Of a stretch of 64,000 bases of DNA, positions 40,039 through 54,289 are shown piece after piece. The notes below the pieces were generated by a model that did not search any database, was not told the origin of the DNA, and was given only the letters and a program-made list of their open reading frames with translations. The translations under genes and the position numbers were made by a program. This stretch comes from Nocardia altamirensis NBRC 108246 (lineage in GTDB: Bacteria; Actinomycetota; Actinomycetes; Mycobacteriales; Mycobacteriaceae), in NCBI RefSeq assembly GCF_001612685.1, contig NZ_BDAY01000007.1, positions 124,001-188,000 of the forward strand. Direction: 5' to 3'. Numbering within the stretch: the stretch's first letter is position 1; every line of letters begins with the position of its first letter.

Positions 40039-43000
40039 ATGGCGGATCCGGACATCGGTGTCGCGGGGGAGACGACGCTGGTGACGCTGTTCGAGGCGCG
40101 GGTGGCGCGGACACCGGCTGCGGCGGCGGTGACGTTCGAGGGCGTGACGTTGTCGTATGGCGAATTCGCTGCTCGGGTGAATCAACTGGCGCGGCATTTG
40201 ATTTCGCTGGGTGTCGGCCCGGATATGTTGGTCGGCTTGGGAATCAGCCGGTCCATCGACTGGGTCGTCGGCATGTATGCGGTGGTTGTCGCCGGCGGTG
40301 GGTGTATGCCGCTGGATCCGGAGCATCCGGTGGTGCGTAGCCGCTACATGCTCGAGACAGCGGGTGTCGGGTGTGTGCTGACCACGGCGCAGGACAGCTT
40401 CGATGTGGGCGGGTCGGACGTGGTTGTGGTGGAGATCGATCGGGTCGATGTCTCGGGTCGCGCGGTGACGTCGGTCGATGATGCGGATCGGCTGGTGCCG
40501 CTTCGTTCTTCGAATACGGCGTACGTGATGTTCACGTCCGGTTCGACGGGTCAGCCGAAGGGCGTGGCGATTTCGCACGCCGCGATCGTCAATCGGTTGG
40601 CATGGATGCAGGCGCACTACGAACTGACGGCAGCCGATGTGGTGTTGCACAAGTCGCCGACCACCTTCGACGTGACGGCGTGGGAGCTGTTCTTGCCGTT
40701 GCAGATCGGTGCACGGATGGTGGTTGCCGTGCCCGGTGGGCATCGTGATCCCCGGTATCTCGCTGATCTGATCGTGCGCGTAGGGGTGACGGTCGCGCAT
40801 TTCGTGCCGTCGATGATGGCGGTGTTCGTTGCCGAGCCGAAAGCTGCCGAATGCATAGGGCTCCACCATGTTTTTGCCTCGGGTGAAACCTTGCCTGCGT
40901 CGACGGCGCAGCGGTTGGTGTCGTTGACCGGCGCCAGGCTGCACAATTTGTACGGCCCGACCGAGGCTGCGGTGGAAGCCACCTATCACGAGGTGCGCCC
41001 GGCGGACACGCTGTCGGTGCCGATCGGTCGGCCGATGGACAACACTCGGGCTTACGTTCTCGACGATCGGCTGCAGCTGGTCGCTGCGGGCGTGGTGGGT
41101 GAACTGTATTTGGCAGGTGTGCAGCTGGCGCGCGGTTATGTCGGGCGCCCGGACCTGACCGCTGATCGGTTCGTGGCCAACCCGTTCAGTACGGGCGAGC
41201 GACTGTATCGCACCGGCGATCAGGGGAAGTGGACGACGGATGGAGAGCTGGAGTATCTGGGTCGCAATGACTTTCAGGTGAAGCTGCGCGGCGTGCGGAT
41301 CGAACCGGGTGAGATCGAAGCGGTGTTGTCGTCGCATCCTGCGGTGACTCGCGCCGTTGTCACCGTGGCCGTTCGGCCGGTTGCCGAGGGCGATAAGCAG
41401 TTAGTCGGGTATGTCACCGTCGATCCGGACAGCGTCACCGCCGCCGCCGAGGACACCGTCGAAACCGAGATGGTCGACGACTGGCAGCGCCTCTACGACG
41501 AGCTGTATCTGGACGATGCGGACGCAGCGGTCGAGGGCGACTTCACCGGCTGGAACAGCAGCTATACCGGGGAACCGATTCCGGTGGCGGACATGCGGCA
41601 ATGGCGGGACGCCGCCGTCGACCGAATTCGCGCGCTGCGTCCTCGGCGCATTCTGGAGATCGGCGTCGGATCCGGTCTGCTGTTGTTCGAACTCGCCGGA
41701 GTGTGCGAACAGTATTGGGCCACAGATTTTTCCGAGGCAGCGATCCGAAATCTGGGCCGGGGGTTGCCGGGATACGAGTGGGCCGACCGTGTCGTCTTGG
41801 AGACGCGCACCGCGCATGACATCGCAGGATTGCCGCGCGAGCACTTCGACACCATCATCGTGAACTCGGTCGCGCAGTACTTTCCGAGCGAAAGCTACCT
41901 GCGTCGAGTCATCGATGGCGCATTGGGGTTGCTCGCACCGGGTGGGGCGATCTTCTTCGGTGATATTCGCAATCAGACTTTGCTGGAAGAGTTTTCGACC
42001 GCTGTGAAGGTTGTCCGACATGGTGATGCGGATGCCGTGCAGGCCAGGGCTCGCACGGCCGTGCGCACGGAACAGGAACTGCTGTTAGCACCCGAGTACT
42101 TCACGGCTCTTGCCCGAGGAATGGACGAGATCGGCGCTGTCGATATCCAACTGAAACGTGGGCGGGTAATCAACGAACTGACCTGCTACCGCTATGACGT
42201 CGTGCTGCGCAAACGACCGACGGATGCCCGATCGGTGGCCGATGCGCCGAGCCTCCGGTTCATCGATCGTGATGCGTTGCGAGCGGCCCTGCGCACCAAG
42301 GATATTCAGTCGCTCCGGGTCATCGGCGTTCCGCACGAGGGGATCCGCCGCGATATCGACACCATCGCCGCGGTCTACGGTGGCTCGCGCCTGGCCACCC
42401 GCGGGATGCTGCCCGAGGATCTCTACCTGCTCGGACACGAGCACGGCTATACGACGGCGGTCACCTGGTCGCCCCGCAACGGCTACCTGGATGCCGTATT
42501 CGTGGATGCGGCCGACCAGAGACCGCTCACCGATGTGTATCAACCGCGGGAACACCTCGGCGCGCCCGGCGGATATGCGAGCAACCCCAGCGCTCGATTG
42601 CTGGGCGCTGCACTACGCCAGTACCTGATGGATCGGCTGCCCGACTTTCTGGTGCCTGCCGTCGTGATGGTGCTCGCCGAGTTCCCGTTGAGCCGCAACG
42701 GCAAGCTGGACATGCTTGCTCTGCCGGTCCCCGAACTCGTTGCGCGGGAGGACTATCGGGCGCCGGATACGGTGCGGGAACAGGTGCTTTCCGGGCTGTT
42801 CGCCGAGATCCTCGGCGTCGGTCTCATCGGTGTCGACGACGACTTCTTCGATCTGGGCGGGCACTCGCTGCTGGTGACGCGCCTGGTGAACAGGATTCGT
42901 GTCGCCATGGGGTTCGAGGTGCCGGTCCTGACCGTGTTCGATGCGCCGACGCCGGCATCGTTGGCGGGCCGTCTCGATGCGGATGTGTCTGTGCGGCCTG

Positions 43001-46000
43001 CGTTGGAGGTTCGGCCTCGGCCGGAGCGGATTCCGTTGTCGTTTGCGCAGCAACGGATGTGGTTCCTGCATCGGCTGGAGGGACCGTCGGCGACGTACAA
43101 CGTGCCGTTGGCGGTCAGATTGTCTGGCCGGGTGGATGTCGATGCGCTGGTGTCGGCACTGGGGGACGTGGTGGGCAGACACGAGAGTCTGCGGACCGTG
43201 TTCGTCGAGTTCGACGGGGAGCCAGTTCAGCGGGTGCTCGATGCCGCGAATGTCGAAGTGCCGGTGTCGGTCTCCGACGTGCCGGATGTCGAGGCCGAGG
43301 TACGTGCTGCTGCTCGTCATCGGTTCGATCTGTCCGCGGAGATTCCGCTGCACGCCACCGTGTTTCGTCGTGGTGGTGAGCATGTTCTGGTGCTGGTGAT
43401 CCATCACATCGCCGCGGACGGTGGCTCGCTGCCCGTGCTGGTCCGGGATCTGTCGGCGGCGTACGCCGCGCGGTGTGACGGATGTGAGCCCCAGTTTCCG
43501 GGACTGCCGGTGCAGTACGCGGACTATGCGTTGTGGCAGCGGGAGTTGCTTGGGGAGTCGACGGATCCGGACAGCGTGGCGTCGCGGCAGTTCGAGTATT
43601 GGCAGAAGGAGTTGGCGGGTCTGCCTGAGCAGTTGGTGTTGCCGTTCGACCGCCCGCGTCCGAAGGTGTTGAGCTTCAAGGGAAACGTTGTCGAGTTCAC
43701 CGTTGACCCAGGGTTGCGCACGGCGGTCGAGGCATTGGCGCGGCGCGAGGGTGCGACGGCGTCGATGGTGTTGCAGTCGGCCTTCGCGGTGCTGTTGCAC
43801 AAACTCGGTGTGGGGGAGGACATTCCGATCGGGTCGCCGATCGAGGGTCGTACGGATGCGGCTTTGGCTGATCTGGTCGGGTTCTTCGTCAACACGTGGG
43901 TGTTGCGGGTCGACGTGACCGGTGGTTCCCGGTTTGTGGATGTCTTGGACCAGGTTCGCGGTAAAGCGTTGGCGGCGTACGACAATCAGGATCTGCCGTT
44001 CGAGCGCCTGATAGAACTGCTGAATCCGGTGCGTTCGACCGCATATCACCCGCTGTTCCAGGTGATGTTCGCGTTGCAGAACAACCTGTCACATGATTTC
44101 GACCTCACCGGGGTCGACGTCACACCGATGCGAGTCAGCACCGGTACCGCCCGATTCGACTTGTTCCTCGCACTCGAGGAGCAGGGTCCCGATGGCTATG
44201 CGGGAGCCGTGGAGTACTCCACCGCCCTCTTCGATCGACCCTCGATCGAGTTGCTGACCGAGCGATTTCTCCGCGTGCTCGAAACCGCGGTCAACGATCC
44301 CGCAGCGATAGTCGGGGAGATCGGTGTCCTCGATCCGGTTGAGCGGATGGTGGTCCTGGAGTCGTGGAACAGCTCGGCGCACGAAATCGACGGTGCGGCG
44401 ACATTGGCGTCGATGTTCGAAGCGCAGGTGGTGCGAACTCCGAATGCCTCGGCGGTGACGTTCGAGGGCGTGGTCCTCTCGTATCGAGAGTTCGCCGGTC
44501 GGGTGAACCGGTTGGCGCGACACCTGATTTCGCTTGGGGTCGGCCCGGATACCTTGGTGGGCTTGGCACTCGGTCGGTCCATCGACTCGATGGTTGGAAT
44601 ATATGCCGTGGTTGCGGCAGGCGGCGGATATGTGCCGCTCGACCCGGAACATCCGGCCGGGCGCAGCCGCTACGTCCTCGACACGGCGCACGCGGTCTGT
44701 CTGCTGACTACGTCGCAGCAAGCCTTCGACGCCGATCCCGATCTGGTGGTGGTCGAAGTCGATCGCGTCGACGTGTCGGCCTATTCGACGGACCCGATCA
44801 CGAACGCGGAACGTTCAGCGCCGCTGCGTGCGTCGAACACGGCGTACGTGATCTTCACGTCGGGCTCGACCGGCCGCCCGAAAGGCGTAGCCGTCTCGCA
44901 TGCGGCGATCGTGAACCGTCTGGTGTGGATGCAGGCGGCGCACCGGCTCGACGAGACCGATGTGGTGTTGCAGAAGACACCAACTACCTTCGACGTGTCG
45001 GTGTGGGAGTTGTTCTGGCCGTTGCAGACCGGTGCGCGGACGGTGCTGGCCGCGCCGGGCGCGCACCGTGATCCCCGGTATCTGGCCGAGCTGATCGCGC
45101 GGGAAGGTGTGACCGTCACGCATTTCGTGCCGTCGATGCTCGCGGTGTTCGTTGGCGAACCGAAGGCCGCCGAGTGTGTCGGCCTGCGTGCCGTTTTCGC
45201 CTCCGGCGAGACCTTGCCCGCACCGCTCGCGCAGCGGTTCTGCGCATTGACCGGTGCGCGGTTGCACAATCTGTACGGTCCGACCGAGGCAGCTGTCGAC
45301 GTCACCTACCACGAGGTGGTCGCGGCGGACGTCGTATCGGTGCCGATCGGTCGGCCCGTGTTCAACACTCGGGCCTATGTTCTCGACGATCGGCTCGGCG
45401 TGGTGCCGGTGGCTGTCGCCGGCGAACTGTACCTGGCAGGCGCTCAGCTGGCACGCGCCTACGAGGGGCGGCCGGATCTCACCGCCGAGCGTTTCGTGGC
45501 CAATCCGTTTGCCACGGGTGAGCGCATGTATCGCACCGGCGACCGGGTCAGCTGGAATCGGGATGGTGAGCTGGAGTACTTGGGCCGCACTGACTTCCAG
45601 GTGAAGCTGCGTGGCCAGCGCATCGAGCCCGGCGAGATCGTTGCGGCACTGGTCGCGCAAACTGTTGTCGCGCAGGCTGTCGTCGTGGTCCGCTCCGATG
45701 AGCACATCGGTGACCAGCTCGTCGCGTATCTGGTTGCCGAGACGGGCTGCGTCATCGACACCGAAGCCGTCTACGACCACCTCGTCGAGGAACTGCCGCC
45801 ATACATGGTGCCCGCAGTGCTGATGGTGCTCGACAACGTGCCGTTGAGCCGCAACGGCAAGCTGGATACGCGCGCCCTGCCTGCCCCAGAGTTTGTCGGG
45901 CGGGGATATCGGGCTCCCGGGTCCTGGCAGGAGCAGGTGCTGGCCGGCCTGTTCGGCGAGATCCTCGGTGCGCGCGGAGTGGGTGTCGACGACAACTTCT

Positions 46001-49000
46001 TCGATCTCGGCGGGCACTCGCTGCTGGTGACCCGTTTGGTGAGCAAAATTCGGACCGCCATGGGGTTCGAGGTGCCGGTCCTTACGGTGTTCGATGCGCC
46101 GACCCCTGCGTTGCTGGCGCGTCGTCTCGATGCCGGTATATCGGTGCGTCCCGCATTGCAGGTGCGGCAGCGACCGGAGCGTGTCCCGTTGTCGTTTGCG
46201 CAGCAGCGGATGTGGTTTCTGCATCGGCTGGAAGGCCCGTCGGCCACGTACAACATGCCACTGGCTGTGCGATTGTCCGGGCAGGTGAATGTCGAGGCGC
46301 TGACGTCGGCGATCGAGGACGTGATCGAGCGGCACGAGAGCCTGCGAACCGTGTTCGTCGAGTTCGACGGTTTCCCAACGCAACGGGTGCTCAATATCGC
46401 GGATGTCGAGGTGCCTGTTGTGGTCTCCGATGTCGATGATCTGGGCGAGGCGATCATCGCCGCTGCACGCTATCGATTCGATCTTTCGGCCGAAATACCA
46501 CTGCGCGCCAGTGTCTTTCGGCATGATAACGGGTTGGTCCTCGTGCTGGTGGTCCACCACATCGCTTCCGACGGTGCGTCCTTGTCGGCGTTGGCTCGGG
46601 ATCTCTCGGCGGCCTACACCGCCAGATGCGAGGGGTGCGCACCGGACTGGCCGGAGTTGCCGGTGCAGTACGTGGATTACGCACTGTGGCAACGAGAACT
46701 GCTGGGGGAGTCGACCGATCCGGACAGCGTGGCGTCGCGGCAGTTCGAGTATTGGCAGAAGGAGCTCACAGGTCTGCCTGCGCAGTTGGTGTTGCCGTTC
46801 GACCGGCCGCGGCCGAAAGTGTTGAGCTTCAAGGGAAACGTTGTCGAGTTCACTGTGGATGGCGAGTTGCGGTCGGCAGTGGACGGTGTGGCTCGGAGCC
46901 GTTCCGCGACGGCATCGATGGTGTTGCAGACCGTTTTTGCACTCACCTTGCACCAACTCGGTGCGGGGGAGGATATCCCGATCGGGTCGCCGATCGAGGG
47001 TCGTACGGATGCGGCTTTGGCTGATCTGGTCGGGTTCTTCGTCAACACGTGGGTGTTGCGGGTCGACGTGACCGGTGGTTCCCGGTTTGTGGATGTGCTC
47101 GATCAGGTTCGCGGTAAAGCCTTGGCGGCGTATGGCAATCAGGATCTGCCGTTCGAGCGCCTGATAGAACTGTTGAATCCGGTGCGTTCGACCGCATATC
47201 ACCCGTTGTTCCAGGTGATGTTCGCGTTGCAGAACAACCACTCACCCGAGTTCGGCCTTCCTGGCATCGATGTCGCACCGATGTCGGTGAGTACCGACAC
47301 GTCTCGATTCGACTTGCTCCTCACGCTCACCGAAGTGGATTCCGGCTACTCCGGTGTCATCGAGTACGCCACGGATCTGTTCGATCACCGCACTGTCGAA
47401 TCATTGATCGAGCGTTTCGTGCGAGTACTCGAAACAATGGTGCACGACCCGACAACGATCGTTGGTGACAGCGAACTCCAGATCGACCACCCTCCCATCG
47501 ATCCCACGCCGTTGCGCGGCAGCCGCCCGCGCCGTTCGCCATACCGCGAACCGAGAACATCGCGTGAGCGGGCCTTGGCGGGGTTGTTCGCCGAGGTGCT
47601 CGGCATGGATGCCATTGGCGCCGACGACGGCTTCTTCGACCTGGGCGGGCATTCGCTGCTGGCGACCCAGCTGGTGAGCAAGATCCGCGTGGTCATGGGA
47701 TTCGAGGTGCCGATCCTGACGGTCTTCGACGCGCCGACCCCGGCGTTGCTGGCCGATCAGCTCGACGCCGAGGTGTCGGTGCGCCCGGCGCTGACTGCCC
47801 GATCGCGTCCGGCGCAGGTCCCGTTGTCGTTCGCGCAGCGGCGCATATGGTTCCTGCAGCGGCTGGAAGGATCATCGGCCACGTACAACGTCCCACTGGC
47901 GATCGGATTGTCCGCGCAGATCGACATCGAAGCGCTGACCTCGGCCATCGGCGACGTGGTCGGCAGGCATGAAAGCCTGCGGACAGTATTCGTCGAGTCC
48001 GAGGGAGAGCCCGCGCAGCAGGTGCTCGAGGCCGCCGACATCGCCGTCGAGGTGTCGGACATCGACGAACCAGCGGTCGCGATCGCCGCAGCGGCGCGCC
48101 ACCGATTCGACCTCGCCACCGAAATTCCGTTGCAAGCCAGCATCTTTCACAGCCGTAAGGGCTCCGCCTTGGTACTGGTCCTTCACCACATCGCCTGCGA
48201 CGGTGGCTCGCTGGCGCCCTTGGCCCGGGACCTTTCGGCGGCCTACGCGGCGCGCTGCGCCGGGCGAGCGCCGGATTGGCAGGCCCTGCCCGTGCAGTAC
48301 GCGGACTATGCGTTGTGGCAGCGGGAGCTGCTCGGTGACCAGGCAGACCCGGAGAGCTTGGCGGCCCGGCAGTTCGACTACTGGCGCAAGGAGCTGGCAG
48401 ACCTCCCCGAACAGTTGCCGTTGCCCTTCGACCGGCCGCGACCGAAGGTTTCCAGCTTCCGAGGCGACAGCGCCGAGTTCACTGTTGACGCCGAACTGCG
48501 TTCGGCGATAGAAGAATTGGCGCGACGCCGGGGTGTCACCGCGTCGATGCTGCTGCAAACCGTCTTCGCGATCGTCCTGCACAAAGTCGGTGCGGGCGAC
48601 GATATTCCGATCGGGTCCCCGATCGCAGGCCGGACCGACGCGGCACTCGCCGATCTGGTCGGATTCTTCGTCAACACCTGGGTGCTGCGGGTCGGATTCG
48701 CCGGGAACTCGCGATTCGAGGATCTCCTCGATCAGGTTCGAGGCAAGGCTTTGGCGGCGTATGGGCATCAGGATCTGCCGTTCGAGCGGCTCATCGAACT
48801 GTTGAACCCGGCGCGTTCAACGGCATACCACCCGCTGTTCCAGGTGACGTTCGCGCTGCAGAACAATCTGTCGCACGAATTCGCTCTTCCCGATGCCGTA
48901 CCGATACCGGTCAGCACCGGCACGGCGAAAATGGACCTCTTCCTCTCGCTCGAGGAGCAGCCCGATGGTGGTTACGCCGGGGCCATCGAATATGCCACCG

Positions 49001-50874
49001 ATCTCTTCGACCGGCACACCATCGACCAATTCATCGAGCGATTCCGCCGTGTCCTCGAAATGGTGGTGCACTACCCGGCAATAGCGGTGTCCGACCTGGG
49101 CGTATTGCTGCCCGGCGAGCGCAGACAGCTGCTGGCGGAATGGAACGACACCACCGCAACGCCCCCGGTGACGGCACTACCCGACCTGTTCACTGCACAG
49201 GCCGCCGCAACCCCGGACACAACGGCCGTGATCTGCGGCGATGTCGAACTGACGTACGCCGAACTCGGCGACCGAGTCGATCGGCTGGCGCACTGGCTTA
49301 TCGCGCAGGGTGTCGGTATCGAAGACACAGTGGCAGTACACCTACCCCGCTCAGCCGACACCTTGGTCGCACTGTTAGGCGTGCTGAAAGCCGGAGCCGC
49401 CTACCTGCCGCTGGACACCGAATACCCCGAATCGCGAATTCGGTACATGGTCGAGCATGCGAAACCGACGACAGTGCTCGACAGTTCGGCGATGTCGGCG
49501 GCACAGGACCATCCTGCCGACGCGCAACCCTTCCCCGCCATCGCCCCGGACAATGCGGCCTACATCGTCTACACCTCTGGTTCGACCGGCGAGCCGAAGG
49601 GCATCGTCGGCACGCATGCAGGCCTGGTGAATTGCCTGGCCTGGTTCCACGCGCTGTTCCCGTGGACGCCAGGCGAGGTCACCTGCGCGAAAACCTCGGT
49701 GAGTTTCGGCGATTCCCTCACCGAAATCCTGCGCCCGCTGACCCGCGGCGGCACCGTCGTGGTCGCCGAGCAGATCCGCGACCTCGTCGAGCTGGTCACC
49801 CTGATCGAGCGGCACCAGGTGCGCCGCCTCGGCCTGGTGCCAAGCCTGTTGGCTGCCTTGATCGCCGATGACCTCTTGCCGCGCGCCGCGGCATGCAGGG
49901 TATGGATCAGCAGTGGTGAGCCGCTACCGGTTTCGGTGGCGGAGGGCTTCTCCGCCCAGTTGCCGGACAGCGTGCTGGTGAACCTCTACGGCTCCTCCGA
50001 GATCAGCGCGGACAGCACCTGGGCCGAGGTCGGCACGATGCCGCACGCTGACGAGATATCGGTGCCGATCGGTCGGCCGCTGGACAACACGCGAGTGTAT
50101 GTGCTGGACAACGCATTACATCCGGTCCCGCGCGGCGTGGTCGGTGAGTTGTATGTGGCCGGTGTCGGTTTGGCGCGCGGCTATCTGAATCGGCGAGCGC
50201 TGACCGCCGCCCGCTTCGTGGCCGACCCCTTCGCCGTGGATCCGGGTGGACGGCTCTATCGCACAGGAGATTTGGTGCGGTGGCGCGCCGACGGGCACCT
50301 GGTACACCTCGGACGTGCCGACAATCAAATGAAGATACGGGGATTCCGGATCGAGCCGGGCGAGGTCGAATCGGCACTGGCGGCGCACCCTGCGGTAGCG
50401 CGGGCAGTTGTCGCGGCACGCGAGACCAACGCAGGCCATCAGTTGGTGGGCTACCTGGTGCCTGCCGATCCCGGTGTGGCGGTCGACGTGTCGGAGGTGC
50501 GGCAGCTCGTCGCGAGTCGCCTGCCCGACTACATGGTCCCGACCGCGCTCACGATCCTCGAGGAACTGCCGCTCAACCCCAACGGCAAGGTCGATCGCGG
50601 TGCCCTGCCGGAACCCGAATTCACCGGCGCCGCCTACCAACCACCCCGAACCCCCAGGGAAGAGCTGCTGTGCGCCGTATTCGCCGAGGTCCTCGCGGTC
50701 GATCAGGTCGGTCTCGACGATTCGTTCTTCGACCTCGGCGGACACTCCCTGCTCGTGGTCCGGCTGGTGCGCCGGATATCGGAGCGCCTGGGTGTCGAGA
50801 TAGAGCTCAAAGCCATATTCCAGGAACGAACCGTCCGCGACATCGCCCGCCGATTGGGTGCAACGACCACGTAA
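40039..50874 (+). CDS. Non-ribosomal peptide synthetase A(MT)-PCP-C-A-PCP-C-PCP-C-A-PCP
   Basis: This is a 3611-residue cytosolic megasynthase. Start ATG 40039 with GGAGGAGGG seven bases upstream. Domains: A1 from ~10 (FTSGSTG ~165; [11 protein letters not shown] ~413) interrupted between A8 and A9/A10 by a methyltransferase (~475-745, SAM loop EIGVGSGLL ~538); PCP1 (carrier Ser ~943); C1 (HHIAADG ~1122); A2 (SGSTG ~1607); PCP2 (Ser ~1994); C2 (HHIASDG ~2173); PCP3 (Ser ~2539) with no A domain between C2 and it; C3 (HHIACDG ~2716); A3 (SGSTG ~3180); PCP4 (Ser ~3570) at the very end. No starter C, epimerase, reductase or thioesterase is present. By-eye specificity residues: A1 DVWHFSLVEK, A2 DVWHFSLVDK (both serine-like), A3 GDTGISLADK (no known match; Asp235 position is Gly). 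No MbtH gene is in view. Confidence 0.95.
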   Translation: MADPDIGVAGETTLVTLFEARVARTPAAAAVTFEGVTLSYGEFAARVNQLARHLISLGVGPDMLVGLGISRSIDWVVGMYAVVVAGGGCMPLDPEHPVVRSRYMLETAGVGCVLTTAQDSFDVGGSDVVVVEIDRVDVSGRAVTSVDDADRLVPLRSSNTAYVMFTSGSTGQPKGVAISHAAIVNRLAWMQAHYELTAADVVLHKSPTTFDVTAWELFLPLQIGARMVVAVPGGHRDPRYLADLIVRVGVTVAHFVPSMMAVFVAEPKAAECIGLHHVFASGETLPASTAQRLVSLTGARLHNLYGPTEAAVEATYHEVRPADTLSVPIGRPMDNTRAYVLDDRLQLVAAGVVGELYLAGVQLARGYVGRPDLTADRFVANPFSTGERLYRTGDQGKWTTDGELEYLGRNDFQVKLRGVRIEPGEIEAVLSSHPAVTRAVVTVAVRPVAEGDKQLVGYVTVDPDSVTAAAEDTVETEMVDDWQRLYDELYLDDADAAVEGDFTGWNSSYTGEPIPVADMRQWRDAAVDRIRALRPRRILEIGVGSGLLLFELAGVCEQYWATDFSEAAIRNLGRGLPGYEWADRVVLETRTAHDIAGLPREHFDTIIVNSVAQYFPSESYLRRVIDGALGLLAPGGAIFFGDIRNQTLLEEFSTAVKVVRHGDADAVQARARTAVRTEQELLLAPEYFTALARGMDEIGAVDIQLKRGRVINELTCYRYDVVLRKRPTDARSVADAPSLRFIDRDALRAALRTKDIQSLRVIGVPHEGIRRDIDTIAAVYGGSRLATRGMLPEDLYLLGHEHGYTTAVTWSPRNGYLDAVFVDAADQRPLTDVYQPREHLGAPGGYASNPSARLLGAALRQYLMDRLPDFLVPAVVMVLAEFPLSRNGKLDMLALPVPELVAREDYRAPDTVREQVLSGLFAEILGVGLIGVDDDFFDLGGHSLLVTRLVNRIRVAMGFEVPVLTVFDAPTPASLAGRLDADVSVRPALEVRPRPERIPLSFAQQRMWFLHRLEGPSATYNVPLAVRLSGRVDVDALVSALGDVVGRHESLRTVFVEFDGEPVQRVLDAANVEVPVSVSDVPDVEAEVRAAARHRFDLSAEIPLHATVFRRGGEHVLVLVIHHIAADGGSLPVLVRDLSAAYAARCDGCEPQFPGLPVQYADYALWQRELLGESTDPDSVASRQFEYWQKELAGLPEQLVLPFDRPRPKVLSFKGNVVEFTVDPGLRTAVEALARREGATASMVLQSAFAVLLHKLGVGEDIPIGSPIEGRTDAALADLVGFFVNTWVLRVDVTGGSRFVDVLDQVRGKALAAYDNQDLPFERLIELLNPVRSTAYHPLFQVMFALQNNLSHDFDLTGVDVTPMRVSTGTARFDLFLALEEQGPDGYAGAVEYSTALFDRPSIELLTERFLRVLETAVNDPAAIVGEIGVLDPVERMVVLESWNSSAHEIDGAATLASMFEAQVVRTPNASAVTFEGVVLSYREFAGRVNRLARHLISLGVGPDTLVGLALGRSIDSMVGIYAVVAAGGGYVPLDPEHPAGRSRYVLDTAHAVCLLTTSQQAFDADPDLVVVEVDRVDVSAYSTDPITNAERSAPLRASNTAYVIFTSGSTGRPKGVAVSHAAIVNRLVWMQAAHRLDETDVVLQKTPTTFDVSVWELFWPLQTGARTVLAAPGAHRDPRYLAELIAREGVTVTHFVPSMLAVFVGEPKAAECVGLRAVFASGETLPAPLAQRFCALTGARLHNLYGPTEAAVDVTYHEVVAADVVSVPIGRPVFNTRAYVLDDRLGVVPVAVAGELYLAGAQLARAYEGRPDLTAERFVANPFATGERMYRTGDRVSWNRDGELEYLGRTDFQVKLRGQRIEPGEIVAALVAQTVVAQAVVVVRSDEHIGDQLVAYLVAETGCVIDTEAVYDHLVEELPPYMVPAVLMVLDNVPLSRNGKLDTRALPAPEFVGRGYRAPGSWQEQVLAGLFGEILGARGVGVDDNFFDLGGHSLLVTRLVSKIRTAMGFEVPVLTVFDAPTPALLARRLDAGISVRPALQVRQRPERVPLSFAQQRMWFLHRLEGPSATYNMPLAVRLSGQVNVEALTSAIEDVIERHESLRTVFVEFDGFPTQRVLNIADVEVPVVVSDVDDLGEAIIAAARYRFDLSAEIPLRASVFRHDNGLVLVLVVHHIASDGASLSALARDLSAAYTARCEGCAPDWPELPVQYVDYALWQRELLGESTDPDSVASRQFEYWQKELTGLPAQLVLPFDRPRPKVLSFKGNVVEFTVDGELRSAVDGVARSRSATASMVLQTVFALTLHQLGAGEDIPIGSPIEGRTDAALADLVGFFVNTWVLRVDVTGGSRFVDVLDQVRGKALAAYGNQDLPFERLIELLNPVRSTAYHPLFQVMFALQNNHSPEFGLPGIDVAPMSVSTDTSRFDLLLTLTEVDSGYSGVIEYATDLFDHRTVESLIERFVRVLETMVHDPTTIVGDSELQIDHPPIDPTPLRGSRPRRSPYREPRTSRERALAGLFAEVLGMDAIGADDGFFDLGGHSLLATQLVSKIRVVMGFEVPILTVFDAPTPALLADQLDAEVSVRPALTARSRPAQVPLSFAQRRIWFLQRLEGSSATYNVPLAIGLSAQIDIEALTSAIGDVVGRHESLRTVFVESEGEPAQQVLEAADIAVEVSDIDEPAVAIAAAARHRFDLATEIPLQASIFHSRKGSALVLVLHHIACDGGSLAPLARDLSAAYAARCAGRAPDWQALPVQYADYALWQRELLGDQADPESLAARQFDYWRKELADLPEQLPLPFDRPRPKVSSFRGDSAEFTVDAELRSAIEELARRRGVTASMLLQTVFAIVLHKVGAGDDIPIGSPIAGRTDAALADLVGFFVNTWVLRVGFAGNSRFEDLLDQVRGKALAAYGHQDLPFERLIELLNPARSTAYHPLFQVTFALQNNLSHEFALPDAVPIPVSTGTAKMDLFLSLEEQPDGGYAGAIEYATDLFDRHTIDQFIERFRRVLEMVVHYPAIAVSDLGVLLPGERRQLLAEWNDTTATPPVTALPDLFTAQAAATPDTTAVICGDVELTYAELGDRVDRLAHWLIAQGVGIEDTVAVHLPRSADTLVALLGVLKAGAAYLPLDTEYPESRIRYMVEHAKPTTVLDSSAMSAAQDHPADAQPFPAIAPDNAAYIVYTSGSTGEPKGIVGTHAGLVNCLAWFHALFPWTPGEVTCAKTSVSFGDSLTEILRPLTRGGTVVVAEQIRDLVELVTLIERHQVRRLGLVPSLLAALIADDLLPRAAACRVWISSGEPLPVSVAEGFSAQLPDSVLVNLYGSSEISADSTWAEVGTMPHADEISVPIGRPLDNTRVYVLDNALHPVPRGVVGELYVAGVGLARGYLNRRALTAARFVADPFAVDPGGRLYRTGDLVRWRADGHLVHLGRADNQMKIRGFRIEPGEVESALAAHPAVARAVVAARETNAGHQLVGYLVPADPGVAVDVSEVRQLVASRLPDYMVPTALTILEELPLNPNGKVDRGALPEPEFTGAAYQPPRTPREELLCAVFAEVLAVDQVGLDDSFFDLGGHSLLVVRLVRRISERLGVEIELKAIFQERTVRDIARRLGATTT
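43825..43943 (+). repeat. 119-bp exact intragenic repeat, copy 1 (C1 domain)
   Basis: This segment of condensation domain 1 is base-for-base identical to 46978-47096 in condensation domain 2, in the same frame, 3153 bp apart. Flanking DNA is clearly diverged, so recent duplication or gene conversion is likely. Confidence 0.8.
46978..47096 (+). repeat. 119-bp exact intragenic repeat, copy 2 (C2 domain)
   Basis: Partner of 43825-43943. Both cover the C-domain region [20 protein letters not shown] and what follows it. The third C domain has many base changes here. Confidence 0.8.
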
Positions 50875-50928
50875 AATCAACCCGATTCTAAAGCGTGACA
50901 ACACTTCTGGCGTGCGCGATTCTTGTTT

Positions 50929-51032
50929 CAGGTCAAGAGTGCCAGCGTCAAGTCCCCGGCTAGCTGGCCGGCAACCCTCCATCCGCGGCGGGGTGCCCCG
51001 GGTCAAGACCAGGCCGAGCCGCGTATCGCGGT
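50929..51032 (+). promoter_or_regulatory. SAM-IV-type S-adenosylmethionine riboswitch
   Basis: The sequence matches the actinobacterial SAM-IV aptamer closely. P1 forms from GGTC (50931-50934) and GACC (51007-51010). GAGTGCCAGCGTCAAG with the pairing GCTGGC (50941-50946 to 50963-50968) forms P2, CCGGCAACCCTCC then GGCGGGGTGCCCCGGGT forms the ligand core and P3, and a P5-like hairpin CCGCG-TAT-CGCGG (51019-51031) follows. A further dyad CCGTC/GACGG (51050-51073) may be the expression platform. The element lies wholly in the 296-bp gap after the NRPS stop and about 140 bp before the oxygenase start, so it should control the oxygenase-CDPS-exporter operon. SAM-IV elements normally switch methionine/sulfur genes off when SAM is abundant. 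Confidence 0.9.
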
Positions 51033-51170
51033 CCGGGCAAGCGCGGGCTCCGTCGTTTTCTGGGGCCCTGACGGTGGGATCGGGGGTCGAATCATGTCTA
51101 TGTCGGCTAGCTCCCGCCGCACGCCCGGGCCGGTGGCCGGTCCATCGAGCGACAACCAGAGGGGAACGAC

Positions 51171-54131
<2,961 letters not shown>

Positions 54132-54132
<1 letters not shown>

Positions 54133-54146
54133 GTCGCGGCGCGACC
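54132..54146 (+). terminator. Stem-loop at the end of the exporter gene
   Basis: GGTCGC-GGC-GCGACC begins on the last base of the exporter stop codon. A second dyad GGCCCGC/GCGGGCC (54240-54263) follows before the next gene. No T-run is present, as often in high-GC terminators. Confidence 0.4.
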
Positions 54147-54289
54147 CCGCAGGATGCCGTGGCAATAGCTGGTACTTGCGGGGTCGCCGTCGGCTTGTGC
54201 GGCGCTGAACGCCAACGAAATCCGCGTAGTCTCGAGTCGGGCCCGCGGTATGCCCGGCGGGCCTCGACGCTCAGCGGGAGGCGGATGTG

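Noticed and set aside
44815..47241. Long leftward open frame antisense to the NRPS
   Set aside because: It mirrors the duplicated A/C domains and shows no family of its own; a codon-bias shadow.
50875..51170. T-box leader or rRNA/tRNA fragment in the NRPS-oxygenase gap
   Set aside because: No T-box antiterminator sequence or tRNA arms. The conserved blocks fit the SAM-IV aptamer.
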